Source: Paguma larvata (Eukaryota > Chordata > Mammalia > Carnivora > Viverridae). From it: a DNA stretch of 64,000 bases. Position 1 is the stretch's first letter. Every line of letters begins with the position of its first letter. The notes beneath the pieces were generated by a model that saw only the letters and a list, made by a program, of their open reading frames with translations, was not told the DNA's origin and did no database searches. This document shows, piece after piece, positions 1 through 10,868 of this stretch. The position numbers were made by a program, and so were the translations under genes. The stretch spans positions 17,146,485 through 17,210,484 of the forward strand of contig CM057823.1 of NCBI GenBank assembly GCA_030068075.1. Direction: 5' to 3'.

Positions 1-353
1 GGAAAAAAAATTCATTTCCTATGAATAAAGAAGCAATTCATCTGGAGACATTATAACTCTAAATATATATGTACCTAATCACAGACCTTCGAAATAATGA
101 AGCAAAAATTGATGGTACTGCAAAAAGAAATAAAAAAATCCACAATTACAGTCAAATATTCCAATACTGCTCTCTCAATAACTGATTAAACAAGACAGAA
201 AGTCACTCAGTATGTAGCAGACTAGAACAATACTATCAACCCATCTGCTTAATTCATATTTAAGGAATTCTTTATCCACTAAATACCTAAGTTGGAAAAG
301 AAGAAAAGTTGTAAATCAATTATCCTAGCCTTCACCTCAAGATACAAAAAAAC
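1..353 (+). mobile_element. Old L1 ORF2 relic, endonuclease/linker part
   Basis: Degenerate sense-strand L1 ORF2. Interrupted frames read as the endonuclease end and following linker (around 70-130, motif NLYVPNH-like, then KQKLM and KSTI). It continues beyond a later L1 insertion at 1212. The left edge is cut by the window. Several stops and frameshifts make it non-functional. Family assignment rests on remembered L1 ORF2 wording. Confidence 0.8.
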
Positions 354-1211
354 ATGTCGAGTAAGAAATTGGTGCGTCTTAGGTCAAAGAGGCTTTTTCC
401 TGCATCCCATGCTCATGGATTGGAAGAATAAATATCGTCAAAATGGCAATACTACCCAAAGCAATCTACACATTCAATGCAATCCCAATCAAAATTGCAC
501 CAGCATTCTTCTCAGAGCTAGAGCAAACAATCCTAAAATTTGTATGGAACCACAAAAGACCTCGAATAGCCAAAATAATACTGAAGAATAAAACCAAGGC
601 GGGAGGCATCACAATCCCAGACTTTAACCTTTACTACAAAGCGGTGGCCATCAAGACTGTATGGTATTGGCACAAAAACAGACACATAGACCAGTGGAAT
701 AGAATAGAAAACTCAGAAATGGACCCGCAAGTATATGGCCAACTAATCTTTGACAAAGCGGGGAAAATGTATCCAATGGAAAAAAGACAGCCTCTTTAAC
801 AAATGGTGCTGGGAGAATTGGACAGCAACATGCAAAAGAATGAAACTAGACCACTTTCTTACACCACTCACAAAAATAAATTCTAAATGGATAAAAGATC
901 TGAATGTGAGACAGGAAACCGTCAAAATCCTAGAGGAGAAAACAGGAAAAAGCCTCTTTTTCCACGAATAGGTGGACTTTGTGAGACTAAGCAAAAACCA
1001 GGGGAGGGGAAGAGGGGAAAGGAAAAAAAGACACAGAGAGGGAGGGAGATAAAACATAAGAGACTCTCAAAGACTAAGAAAAAACTGAGGGCAAGGGGGA
1101 TGAGGGAGGGGGGAGAGGGGGTGATAGGCATTAAAAAGGGCACATGTTGGGACGAACACTGGGTGTTATATGTAAACCAATTTGAAAATAAACTATTATA
1201 AAATTAAAAAA
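354..1211 (+). mobile_element. Younger 5'-truncated L1 inserted into the older L1
   Basis: This is the 3' end of an L1: ORF2 C-terminus, a purine-rich 3' UTR, the carnivore L1 terminal motif GAACACTGGGTGTTATATGT near 1153-1172, and an A-rich tail. The direct repeat AAGATACAAAAAA flanks it at 339-351 and 1212-1224. Removing the segment rejoins the older L1 reading (CTCAAGATAC followed by AAACTACAAAAAGAG), so this is a nested retrotransposition event. Strong 5' truncation is usual for L1. Confidence 0.88.
402..969 (+). pseudogene. L1 ORF2 C-terminal pseudogene fragment
   Basis: The frame beginning at 443 encodes a 118-residue stretch recognisable as ORF2 downstream of the reverse transcriptase. 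It contains [48 protein letters not shown] and [17 protein letters not shown] frameshift near 780-800 moves the homology into the frame at 750-969 (FNKWCWENW, then [13 protein letters not shown] and [10 protein letters not shown]). The endonuclease and reverse transcriptase core are absent because the element is 5'-truncated, so no active protein can be made. Confidence 0.88.
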
Positions 1212-2180
1212 AAGATACAAAAAACAAACTACAAAAAGAGTTAATTAAACATAACATACACAGAAAAATATAATAAAGATCAAAATGAAAGTTTCCTAAA
1301 AAACATAAACTGCTAAAAATCACCCAAGAAGAAATAAAAAACCTGAATAGCCCTATATCTATTTCAAAAATCAAATTTGTAAGTAAAAATCCTTCTACTG
1401 GGGTGGAGAGGGACAAAAAAATCCTGTGGCTAATCACTTCTACCAAACATTAGGGAAAAAGAAAAATAAAACAAACAAATAAAAACATAGTATAAGACTA
1501 AATTACTTTAATTCCCAAACTTGGTAAAGGCATTCAAATAAGATTGCAGACCAACATCCTTCATAAACACAGATACAAAAACTCTAAAATTTTTTAGCAA
1601 ATCAAATCTATCCAATGATACATAAAAAGAATAATACAGGGGCGCCTGGGTGGCTCAGTCGGTTAAGCTGCCGACTTCAGCTCAGGTCGTGATCTCACAG
1701 TCTATGAGTTTGAGCCCCGCATCGGGCTCTGTGCTGACAGCTCAGAGCCTGGAGCTTGCTTCAGATTCTGTGTCTCCCTCTCTCTCTGCCTTTCCTGTGC
1801 TCATGCTCTGTCTCTATGTCTCTCAAAAATAAAATAAAAACGCTAAAAAAAAAAAATTTAAAAAAATAAAGAATAATACAATATGACCAAGTTGGGTTCA
1901 TCACAAGAATTCAAGGTTGATTTAAAATTCTAAAGTGAATCAATGTAATCTACTAGATTAACAATGTTAAAAATAGGAAAACCATGTGATCGTCTCAGTA
2001 GATACAGAAGAAGCACCAAATCTTGATAAAAATTCTCAACTAGGAGTAGAAAAGAATTTCCTTGATCTGATCAAAAGGAGTTTATAAAACAAACAAAACA
2101 AAAAATCCTAGAGCTAACATCACAATGGTAAAAACAACTGAATACTTTCTCCCTAAAATCAGAGTAAGTTTAGGATGATA
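1212..2180 (+). mobile_element. Old L1 ORF2 relic, linker and reverse transcriptase part
   Basis: This continues the element at 1-353 after the nested L1. Recognisable wording includes the segment preceding the RT domain (1330-1450, ending TTCTACCAAACATT), CAGACCAACATCC near 1549, and the RT region around 1885-2150 (AGTAGATACAGAAGAAGCA, then GAGCTAACATCACAATGGT). Many indels and stops are present. A SINE interrupts it at 1639-1867. Confidence 0.78.
1639..1867 (+). mobile_element. CAN SINE, feliform type, full length
   Basis: Starts GGGGCGCCTGGGTGGCTCAG with a tRNA-Lys-like head (A box near 1650, B-box-like GAGTTTGAGCC near 1705). A pyrimidine-rich CT stretch (about 1770-1825) and an A-rich tail follow. 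A perfect 13-bp target-site duplication, AAAGAATAATACA, lies at 1626-1638 and 1868-1880. Near-consensus head and intact duplication suggest a fairly young copy. Confidence 0.95.
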
Positions 2181-2184
2181 CTTT

Positions 2185-2530
2185 TATCATTTTTTAAGAT
2201 ATAATTGACATATATTATTTTAATTTCAAGTATACAACATAATGACTCAATATCTGTATATATTGCTAAGTGATCACCACAATAAGTCTAGTTAACATTC
2301 ATCACCACACATACACACTTTTTCTTGTGATGAGAACTTTTAAGATCTATTTTCTTCGTAACTTTCAAATACGCAATAAAGTATTATTAACTATGGTCAC
2401 CAGACTGTATATACACCTATGACATTTATTTTATAACTGGAAGTTTGTACCTTTGACCACCTTCACTGTTCTGCCCAACCTCTACCCCCTATCTCAGGCA
2501 ACTACCAACCAGTTCTCTATTTCTATAATA
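2185..2530 (+). mobile_element. Old L1 (L1M-type) 3' UTR relic
   Basis: Resembles the mammalian L1M 3' UTR wording: AAGATATAATTGACATAT, CACCACAATAAGTCTAGTTA, TTGTGATGAGAACTTTTAAG, then TAACTGGAAGTTTGTACC and a CCACC-rich end near 2455-2530. It may be the 3' end of the element at 1-2180 after a large internal deletion, or a separate older insertion. Recognised from memory. Confidence 0.72.
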
Positions 2531-2534
2531 GAAA

Positions 2535-2588
2535 GAGTGGACTCCAGGTTGTTAGCACAGAGCCCAACATGGGGCTCACCCTCATGTG
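2535..2588 (-). mobile_element. CAN SINE fragment
   Basis: Reads like the antisense middle of the SINE (GACTCCAGG, then AGCACAGAGCCCAACATGGG and CACCCTCATG). It is a ~50-bp remnant with neither head nor tail; chance partial similarity cannot be excluded. Confidence 0.5.
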
Positions 2589-4202
2589 TCATTGTTGATG
2601 GCTTTGAAACCCAAAGGCTTTCATATTATTGTCCTGTTAAAACATACTACCAAATAAAGAGATGGCCATAACATTTAAATGGGAAATATTTTTGATAATT
2701 TTTGCATCTTTGAGGTAATCCATATGTAGATTACTGTTTTCCACTTGTATCTGTCCTCTATGTCATCATAATCTTAGTCCGTTGCCCTGAACAGTTTCGG
2801 ACTTTAGAGGGAACACTTTCTTGAAAACCTAAGTTGATTGGGAAAGAAAATCGTGCCCATCTTCTCTAATTTCATGACTTTTCTTTTCTTACAAGAATAA
2901 AACCAGGATTATGCACAGGATAACCAGTTTTATTAAAGGAAAATGATGAAAGCTGCGATCCTTGAAAATACACAGAAGAAAAGCACTTGACATAGGAAAG
3001 CTTATTAGCCTCATATTTGACATTTCTTCTCGCAAGGAAATAAATTTAAGCAATTTACTTGTCCCCTCAGGTTAAAGGATCCTTCCTCTTACCTGTTTTA
3101 GTTAAGAGTATTGTTGATTCCTAAACTTCCTGCGATCAGATTTTTGGAAGAAACCAAACCTTTAAACTTCTCTGGTCAAGTCGTTTCAAAAAATAGAAGC
3201 ATAGAAACTCAAATGCAATATTTCTTAAAGTGATACACATTAATATCGCTAAATATTTGGAGCAACTACAGCGTAGACATAGCTTCTAGTTCAAAGAACA
3301 CAAACATTGGATCAACACTGCATATATATTTAAATAGTCTTGATACTTTGTGAATAATTGATAGAAAATAAAATATTCAAAGATATTTCCTGTGGATATA
3401 TACCTATAGAAGATCCTATTTTTTTCTAATATTTAGAAAGACAGGAAGCTCTAATTTTTTATATATGATTGAGTAAAAATCAAAATAAAAAGTTGATTCA
3501 ATAAGAGTTACTATTGGGCACACAGAGTCCACAGGAAACACCTTGCCAACAATTGCCTGAAAACATTAGTAGAATTAGCTATTTTTCATATCAATTGAAT
3601 ATTTATTGACTTTCTTTCTTATCGCCAGATGCCTATAATCTTCCCTACAAACATCTTGTCTTTTCCATTTTTGTTCATATTTAGTTTCTGGCAACTGTAG
3701 CTTGTATAATTATGTTGGAGCAAGACCAAATTTGGGAAAAACTGTAAAGTATAAAAATTTTTCTTTGGCTTACCTCCCACTTCTAGTGTTTCATGAAATA
3801 ACAGCATTTTGCTCAATCAATGTCTTTCCTGGATTCCCGGAGTATTATTCCCACATTCTCTTTGACTAAACTCTACTGAGGTGTTAACTCCTAAAAACAT
3901 GTGTGAATATTTCTATGGGCCTTTTGCTTTCTTGATAATAGGTTCCACTGTGAAAAAGACCAGATATGCAGTGCTCGTGATGGCAGCCACATTCATCATC
4001 AAAAAGCCATCTCTGCTTCTGAGGGTACATAGAAAGTGTCTTCCAACAATAACTTGATCATTCATGAATTACACCAGCATTCGTGTTTAAAGAAAGTAAA
4101 ATGAAAGCATGCATATTAAATTTATGCTATTTTCAGTTAAAAACATTTTGCCCATGAATTTCTAACTCTTGCATGTAATCTCCAATTATTTTCTCTTTAT
4201 AG
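2589..4202. other. AT-rich unique stretch, no gene seen
   Basis: No long open frame, recognisable mobile element or RNA gene. Short runs of T and A only. The frame on the minus strand at 3619-3816 shows no domain or splice-site support. Confidence 0.6.
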
Positions 4203-4409
4203 CATAAAATGTTTAAAGGATGGAGAAAAGGGAGTAACAATAAAAGTTCTCATGTGCATAACGATTACGTATTTTATGAGAAAGAGAGGTTTCTGAACAC
4301 AGGTCAACCATTGTACTTCGCATCTCACCTGAGGCATGCTGGCCACTCCGGTCCACCAAATGCAGTTCCCTTGGGACCTACGCTGAATGGACACTCAAGG
4401 TCTCATGAG
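4203..4409 (+). other. Candidate cryptic exon, 207 nt, unidentified
   Basis: A pyrimidine-rich acceptor (TTATTTTCTCTTTATAG ending at 4202) precedes a segment open for exactly 69 codons, and a donor-like GAG|GTAAAAG begins at 4410. The frame contains an ATG at 4209 and closes at a TAG at 4419, just past the donor. Length divisible by three gives a symmetric phase-0 exon. I do not recognise the peptide. It is His/Ser/Gly-rich, with FKGWRKGS near its start and LRHAGHSGPPNAVPLGP in the second half. No neighbouring exon was found, so this is a prediction only. Confidence 0.3.
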
Positions 4410-7298
4410 GTAAAAGGCTAGGACACTTGCTCTTTCTGACCAGGCAGTGCTGTGGCTGATTAATATCCACCCAAAGCCACAATCACCTTCTGATCTGAGG
4501 AGCAGGTGACGTGGAGATTCTGAAGTGTCTTGATAAATTATCCAGGCATATCAAACAATACACATAGCAGATTTTAAAAATTCAGTTCGCTAAAGTGGTT
4601 TGCTTTGTCCTTTTAAGAACTGAATCTAGATATGCTCATCGTCAGTTACTGACAACTCCCAGCATGCTAATGCTGAACCATCAGTATGGCATGAGTACCA
4701 TATAAGAGCTATTTTCTTTCACAGTGAAGTGTTTGGGAAAGGAGAGAGGAAGGGAGAAATATAAACAAGGTCATTTTAATAGTCTTTGAAATTCTGCTTT
4801 TTCCATTCTTTTTTTCTGGAAGCAAAAGACCAATTTATTAACAATATCCAATGCCTTTCCAACACTACATCTTATCCTAAGCCTTCCTTCCTCCTTGCCA
4901 ATACAAATCACACCCACCTTTCAAGCATCTTTCAAGACCCGCCTAACACGTCAAATGATATCTGCTCCATAGCCCCATTTTGTAACCATCCCATCACCAT
5001 GTGATTCCCTCTGACAATTATACACAAGCTATCTGCGCTTAGAATATCTTTTTTACTACAGTCACAAAACATAATTGAAATACATGATTGTCAATTTGGT
5101 TTTTTGTGTTTACCTCATCACCTTAACTGTTTAGTCATTCTCAAGTACAAGAAGTTCTATCCATTGGCCTTTTTAACAAATAGTTAGTGTTTAAAAAAAT
5201 TATAGGGAAAAAGATTCACCACACCACTCCATTCAAAATTCACAAATTTAACTTGCATTACATAATTAAATACACAGGGATTTTTTAAAAAACAATAATT
5301 TATAGTTTGTTAGATCCCATATTTTTCCATAAAGAATTTAAAGCAGTAAAAAAAAAAAACCCTTAAACACGTATACATTTATCTTAGCAATATATACTAA
5401 TAACATATTAGCAATTAAAACTAAGATGCTTCTAAAACCAATGTATGAAATTCAACACTCTTTAGCTTTGTCCTCATCAGAGGAAAACAGTTGTTTTCAT
5501 GGGTTGTCAACAGTCTTTCTAAGTTCCATTATTATGACAAATGTAAAAAACCTTTAACATACACATACGGGTTTGTATGCTACCTAGGTGAAAAGGGAAG
5601 GAGGCACTGGGCCTGTAGAGCATCTCAAGAACATAAGCAGGAACTTGGCTAGCCTTTATCACTTTTTCTTTTTAAATAAGAAGGTAGAAAGAGAGTCAGC
5701 TAGCTGACATCAGATTCCTTGGCTGGGCACAGTAGCCCATCTGGATGTGGCCTCTTCAGTCTTCCCCACTTCCCCATGCAAACCGTCAAAGGGCCACCAC
5801 TACTCTTTACACAGAGACATAATGTGTCCAAAGAAGTCTGAGCTGTCCAACTGTCGGCCTTTCAAGGGCAATCCCTATGTTTACTTTATTTGGCTAACTC
5901 CCTCTTCCTCCAGGATCCAACTTTGATATAACTTCCTAGGGGTCTCCACTCTTAATTTGCTCGATATGGGTATCAAATGACTATACTTGGCGCTCTCATT
6001 ATATCCAGCCCCATCCTAGTTTATACTGGGTATTCCCATGTAATAGCAATACCCATTTTACTCTCAACAGTGTCCAGGCTGATGGCAGATTAGAGTCACA
6101 GGGTTCAACTTAAAATCAGCCTCGATCAGGAAGGTCAGTTCCTGGCCCTCATTTCAAGGCACCCCCATCAGCTACCAAGTGGGTTTTATCAACATTGACT
6201 AATTAAATCCAACCCTGAAAAGTTATCAAAAATACTGAAAGGAAACATATGGTCAAATAGTGGCTGTATTATTGCAAAGGCCCACAGAGGCAAGAGCTTT
6301 AGGAAATTTTCCCAGAAATATTCCCCTTTTGATTTTCATGAGCTTGAAAACAGAACATGCCCAGTAACAAAACAGTAATGTCAAATTCCAAAGGCAGCCC
6401 TGCGATGGCTTTGCCAGCATATAATTCACTTGATAGAATTCTAAGGCTTTCAATTCTCATGACTCACACTGTTGGTGATTTGAGATTAGGCCGCAAAAGG
6501 AACAGACCCAACTTTTCGCTAAGGGTTTGCCTGAATTTTGCAAGACATTTTCCAGTGATAACAAACAATGCTATAACATAGTTACTGACAATTCAGTTCC
6601 TAGTTGAAGCACGTAATTTCTCCAGTATTTTTACTTGAAATGTTTAAATCTATGACTAGTGCTTTTGAGTTAATCAAAATAAAACATACTGTTAAATATT
6701 TAAGTTGAAGGCAGGGTTAGGGAAGGTGGCTACGGTGAAGATATAAACTCAATTCTTAACACACCTCTTTCAGTGTTTAACATTTAGCAAAGAAATGACG
6801 TAAGACTGCTAAGTTCGGGGCCAATGAAAACAGAGGGAAGAAGTGTCACAGTGACACATCAACGACACCTACTGCCATGAATCCCATATCTGGTAATAGC
6901 TCCAGGGGAAAAAAATGATAAGGTAATACTAGTACTGTTTAACATCAGACTTTAAAGGCTTAGGTTTGAGGTGAAGAGGCCATTCAAAAAAAAAAAAAAA
7001 ATTGAACGGATAACAAGTACAAAACATATTAAACCCTTCCTAGTACTCAAACAATTGTAAATTTACCTAGGCAACATTTTTCTACTATCCACTTGGTAAA
7101 GTTTTTAAAAAATGTAATATCCACTGATACTGATGAGATTCTTGGCACTCTCATGCTCCACTAATGAGAATGGAAATGAATAGAGCTATTCTACAGAGCG
7201 ATTTGACATTAAAGACCTCTCCAAAATAAAGATTCTAAAGCCTTTGACTCCAGTTCCGGTTGATTGTTCCAATAGAAAATAATTCAAAAGCGAAATCA
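4410..7298. other. Mostly unique stretch with faint L2-like patches
   Basis: No gene is supported. Pyrimidine-rich patches at about 4850-5010 and 5885-5995 (CTCCCTCTTCCTCCAGGATCC) resemble degraded L2 3' regions, but too weakly to call. Poly-A runs occur near 5348 and 6987. Open frames at 4786-5004, 6253-6453 and 6357-6581 lack family features. Confidence 0.5.
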
Positions 7299-7512
7299 GG
7301 GGGCGCCTGGGTGGCTCAGTTGGTTAAGCGTCTGACTTCGGCTCAGGTCATATCTTGCAGTTCATGAGTTCAAGCCCCGTGTCGGGCTCTATGCTGAGAG
7401 CTCAGAGCCTGTAACCTGCTTCAGATTCTGTGTCTCCCTCTCTCTCTGCACTTACCCCACTCAACCTCTGTCTCTCTTCTCTCAAAAATAAATAAACATT
7501 AAAAAATATTTT
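7299..7512 (+). mobile_element. CAN SINE, feliform type, near full length
   Basis: Head GGGGCGCCTGGGTGGCTCAG, then GGTTAAGCGTCTGACTTCGG, the B-box-like GAGTTCAAGCCCC, the CTCTCTCTGCAC middle and an AAAAATAAATAAACATT tail. I could not see a convincing target-site duplication. Close to consensus. Confidence 0.93.
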
Positions 7513-7708
7513 TAAATGGTAGATTCATATTCTCTACCCAAGATAATAGTCCTGAAAGTCTTGGGAGGGGTAATAAATACCCTAAATTATATATTTTCAA
7601 ATACAGAAAATAGTTTGAGAACACTGTAGTCTGCAGTAGAAACTTTATATTTATTATAATCCCTGTTAAATATGTGATAAAATTATTAACTGACTTCTAT
7701 ACATATCT

Positions 7709-9049
7709 CAGTGGTTTTCAAACTTTTTGATCTGAGGAACGTTTTATATTCTTAAAATTATTGAAGACCCCAGGAGTTCTTGCTTATGCATGTCATTTAT
7801 ACTGACATCTACTAAATTAGAAATTAAATTAAGAAATTATTTAAATATTTAGTAATTTGCTTAAACCCAATAATTAATTCATGAATGTTAGCACAAATAA
7901 CATTTGATAAAAAATATTTTTCAAAGCAAAAAACTTACTATGAAGAATAGCATTGTTTTACATTTTTGCAAATTACTGTAAATTCTAGTTAGTAGAAGAC
8001 AGCTATAGTATCGTGTCTACTTCTGTTTTCGATCTGTTGAAATGTGTTGGTTTTGTTCAATATGAAAACAATCTGGACTCACACGGAGGTAAGCTGGATG
8101 CAAATGGATAAGGGAAGACTACTTTGGACTTTTCAGCCAATTTTGGATATTCTTCTTTGATATTATGACAAAACTCAACAGTGGTAGTTTCTTAAAGATT
8201 AGTTGCAACATGGAATCTGAAACCTATTGATAAGCTTTTCTACTCTCTTTCATGAAAACCCCTTGGTTTATCTCACAGTTGAGTAAATTTTTTACCCGTG
8301 CCTGAATTTGTAACATGATACCTCGGTCATCTGGAAAATACTAGTTCTCTGACTTATGACAATTTTCTAGATGGTTACACACTTCATTACACAATCTTAA
8401 AACATCAGAATGACACAGTTAACAAGCTCATGATAGGAGTTGCAAGTTTCCAAAAATTATAATTTTCACATGAAAGCTCATAGTTTATCTTTGGTAACAA
8501 ATACTGTCAATTGTCCTTGAAATTACAGACTTACTTCATTCACTTTTGAGAAAATGGCCTAACAGCCAAGTCTGAATAACTTTTCTGCCAATGTTCTTTT
8601 AAGTAAAATGGTATTCCATTACAAAAGCAGCAAGCTCAGCTCATGGGCCAATCAATCCCCTACGTTCTTTCCCTAATGATGGCCATTGTACTCTGGTACC
8701 CAGCACAAGGGCTATATGTGGATTTTTCATTTCATCACACAGAGCATTAAGCACTTTTAATAAAAATTAATCATTGTAACTACTTAATCAAAGAGATATT
8801 GTTAAGTGAGAGTGTGTAGCAGCAAAAAATACAAAGACCGCTAGTATATTTCGGTGCTGTTCCCTTGATTCGTGTCAACAAGCTAACAGCTTTACCTACC
8901 TTTACTTTTGCACCATCAGTGAAAGTGGTAACAAAGTAAAAATGGCAAATAATATCTTATTACCATTATAAAAATAATTTTAACACTGAAGACCCACGAA
9001 GAAGTCTCAGGGACACACTGGGGTCTGCAGACTACATTTTGCAGCTCTG
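7709..9049. mobile_element. Old hAT-type DNA transposon relic (Charlie-like group)
   Basis: The left end CAGTGGTTTTCAAACTTTTTG and right end GGGGTCTGCAGACTACATTTTGCAGCTCTG form imperfect terminal inverted repeats of the hAT type (CAGNGGTTCTCAAA... consensus). The interior (CCCAGGAGTTCTTG, TTATTGAAGACCCC, ATTCTTCTTTGATATTATGAC) matches a common mammalian element I know but cannot name confidently. No open transposase frame remains. The expected 8-bp target duplication is not evident. Confidence 0.72.
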
Positions 9050-9294
9050 ATCTACTGACAAGATGAATAGGCAGAAGCTCTCCTTCCGCCCATTAAAATA
9101 AGGCCTATAGCCTCCACATGATGAACTTTCACCACTAATACCCTTAACATTTTCCCTCCCAATAGTTCAGTTCTATACCCAGCAGTGTCCCCTGGGTAAA
9201 CTTCTTCATCTATATCTTCATGTGGTCTACCTGTTGTCATTCTACAAATTAAAGACATATTGCATAAGCCAGTGAAATATGAGTGCAAAAGTAA

Positions 9295-9420
9295 AAGAAT
9301 TGAAACTGCAATCTAGTTCCACAAATGGAGGGATTTTTATCATTGAATTTACTACTGTATCCCCAACCCCTTAAGCAATGCCTAACACATAGTAGACATG
9401 TACTAAATGTTTAAGGAATA
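9295..9420 (+). mobile_element. L2 3'-end relic
   Basis: Resembles the L2 3' terminus: ACTGTATCCCCAACCCC, then CCTAACACATAGTAGACATG and TACTAAATGTTTAAGGAAT. Compare the conserved GCCTGGCACATAGTAGGCGCTCAATAAATG wording of that family. About 80-125 bp, heavily diverged. Confidence 0.6.
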
Positions 9421-10091
9421 GCTGATTTGTTGTTTCTATGAAAATAAGGTGAATCTCTTGAATGCCTTCACAATATTTAAAAGCCAAATAATTTTGCTGG
9501 CAAGACGAGAGTAAAAGAAGGAAAGAATGGAGAAAAATCTAAGAGTCTGTAATCTCACTGTTTTATGGTCTTGCTTTTATTGGTCCTACGGATATGGAAA
9601 TTAGAAATCATAGATACCCTAAACATGATTTATACATAAAAGTTGAGAAATTACTCCCACTGATTACAATAAAAAGAAAAAAAAATCTATCAAAAGTCTT
9701 TTTATTTCTTTCTCATTTTCATTTTGAGGATCCTCTCCATCTTAAACTACTTATCAAACTCTGCTAGTATTTCCGTGAGCCCTTAAATTTGTAATAACCA
9801 AGGGCAAATTGATGCCAGTGACATTTCACCTTTCTGATGCACCACCACCATCTAGTGTCAATAACTGGTAACTGCAAGTTTTAGTCCACAGACCTTTGAC
9901 CTTGGCTTCATTTAAAATGGTTTCACAAAAAAAAAGGAAAAGAAAATGTACTGAGGTGCAAAATGAATGCTTCTAGAACTCCCTTCTATAAGTTTTGAAT
10001 CACCTTGATTCGAGTTTCAAATTCCATATACAAATTATAATATTTTGAGACTTAATACTGTGTTTAGGGTATCCATGTTATCATTCTAGAG
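9421..10091. other. Unique stretch, nothing recognised
   Basis: AT-rich sequence with no supported gene or mobile element. It contains a poly-A run near 9928 and a short CACCACCACCA tract near 9840. Confidence 0.55.
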
Positions 10092-10101
10092 GTTTTATCC
10101 T

Positions 10102-10304
10102 GAGGCACCTGGGTGGCTCAATTGGCTGAGCATCAGACTCTTGATTTCAGCTCAGGTCATAATTTCATGGTTCATAAGATCAAACTCCATGTCGGGGTCC
10201 ATGCTGAATGTGGAGCCTGCTTCAGATTCTCATTCTCATTCTCTCTCTCTCTCTCCCCCCTCTGCCCTCTCCCCAACTCGCACATTCTAAAATTTAAAAA
10301 ATAA
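10102..10304 (+). mobile_element. CAN SINE, older subtype
   Basis: Diverged head (GAGGCACCTGGGTGGCTCAA, GGCTGAGCATCAGACTC) and a middle (ATTCTCATTCTCATTCTC) unlike the youngest copies. A 10-bp target duplication with one mismatch, GTTTTATCCT at 10092-10101 and GTTTTGTCCT at 10342-10351, brackets the element plus its expanded tail. Confidence 0.9.

Positions 10305-10340
<36 letters not shown>
10305..10340 (+). repeat. (AAT)n microsatellite in a SINE tail
   Basis: About 12 units of AAT grown from the A-rich tail of the SINE immediately upstream, inside its target-site duplication. A minus-strand frame there encodes poly-Leu and is an artefact of the repeat. Confidence 0.95.
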
Positions 10341-10341
<1 letters not shown>

Positions 10342-10784
10342 GTTTTGTCCTATCTCGTTTTACCATTTATCTTTCGGAGTGAAGATTCACTTTGTGACCC
10401 TTCTCTATATATTTGCTCTCTAGTAATAGGAAAAAGGGGTAAATGACAAAGTTGACCTAACTTGTACATTTTAGCTAACACCGTTGAGTATAAAAGCATA
10501 AAGTACACAATAGGAAGTATGATAACTCCACTACTGTGGGGTAATAAATGACATAAATCTCGGAGGTATACACAGTTGATCTATTACAGCAAAGTGAATA
10601 CAAAGATACCGACTGATACCTGCTGGGCCTGGTGCCTCTGAGAAAGGAAATGCAAATTGCCATTTGCCTATTCATTTCATGAAATTTACAGAACCCCAAC
10701 CATACTTTTCTTACTGAAAGGACCTTCTCTAGAAGTCCCTCTCGGAATTGTGAAATTCTACCATTTGAGGTAATTTTATGTATG

Positions 10785-10868
10785 AAAGTGTTGAATCACT
10801 ATATTGAACACCTGAGATGGATAATACACTGTATGTTAACTGGAATTGAAATAAAAACTTAAAACTAA
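10785..10868 (+). mobile_element. Carnivore L1 3'-terminal fragment
   Basis: GTTGAATCACTATATTGAAC, then ACACTGTATGTTAACTGGAA and an A-rich tail match the last ~80 bp of carnivore L1 (the same end occurs near 22030-22110). An extremely 5'-truncated insertion. Confidence 0.82.

Noticed and set aside
1650..1720. Functional tRNA-Lys genes at SINE heads
   Set aside because: The heads are tRNA-derived only. They lack a foldable acceptor stem and continue into the CT-rich SINE body.
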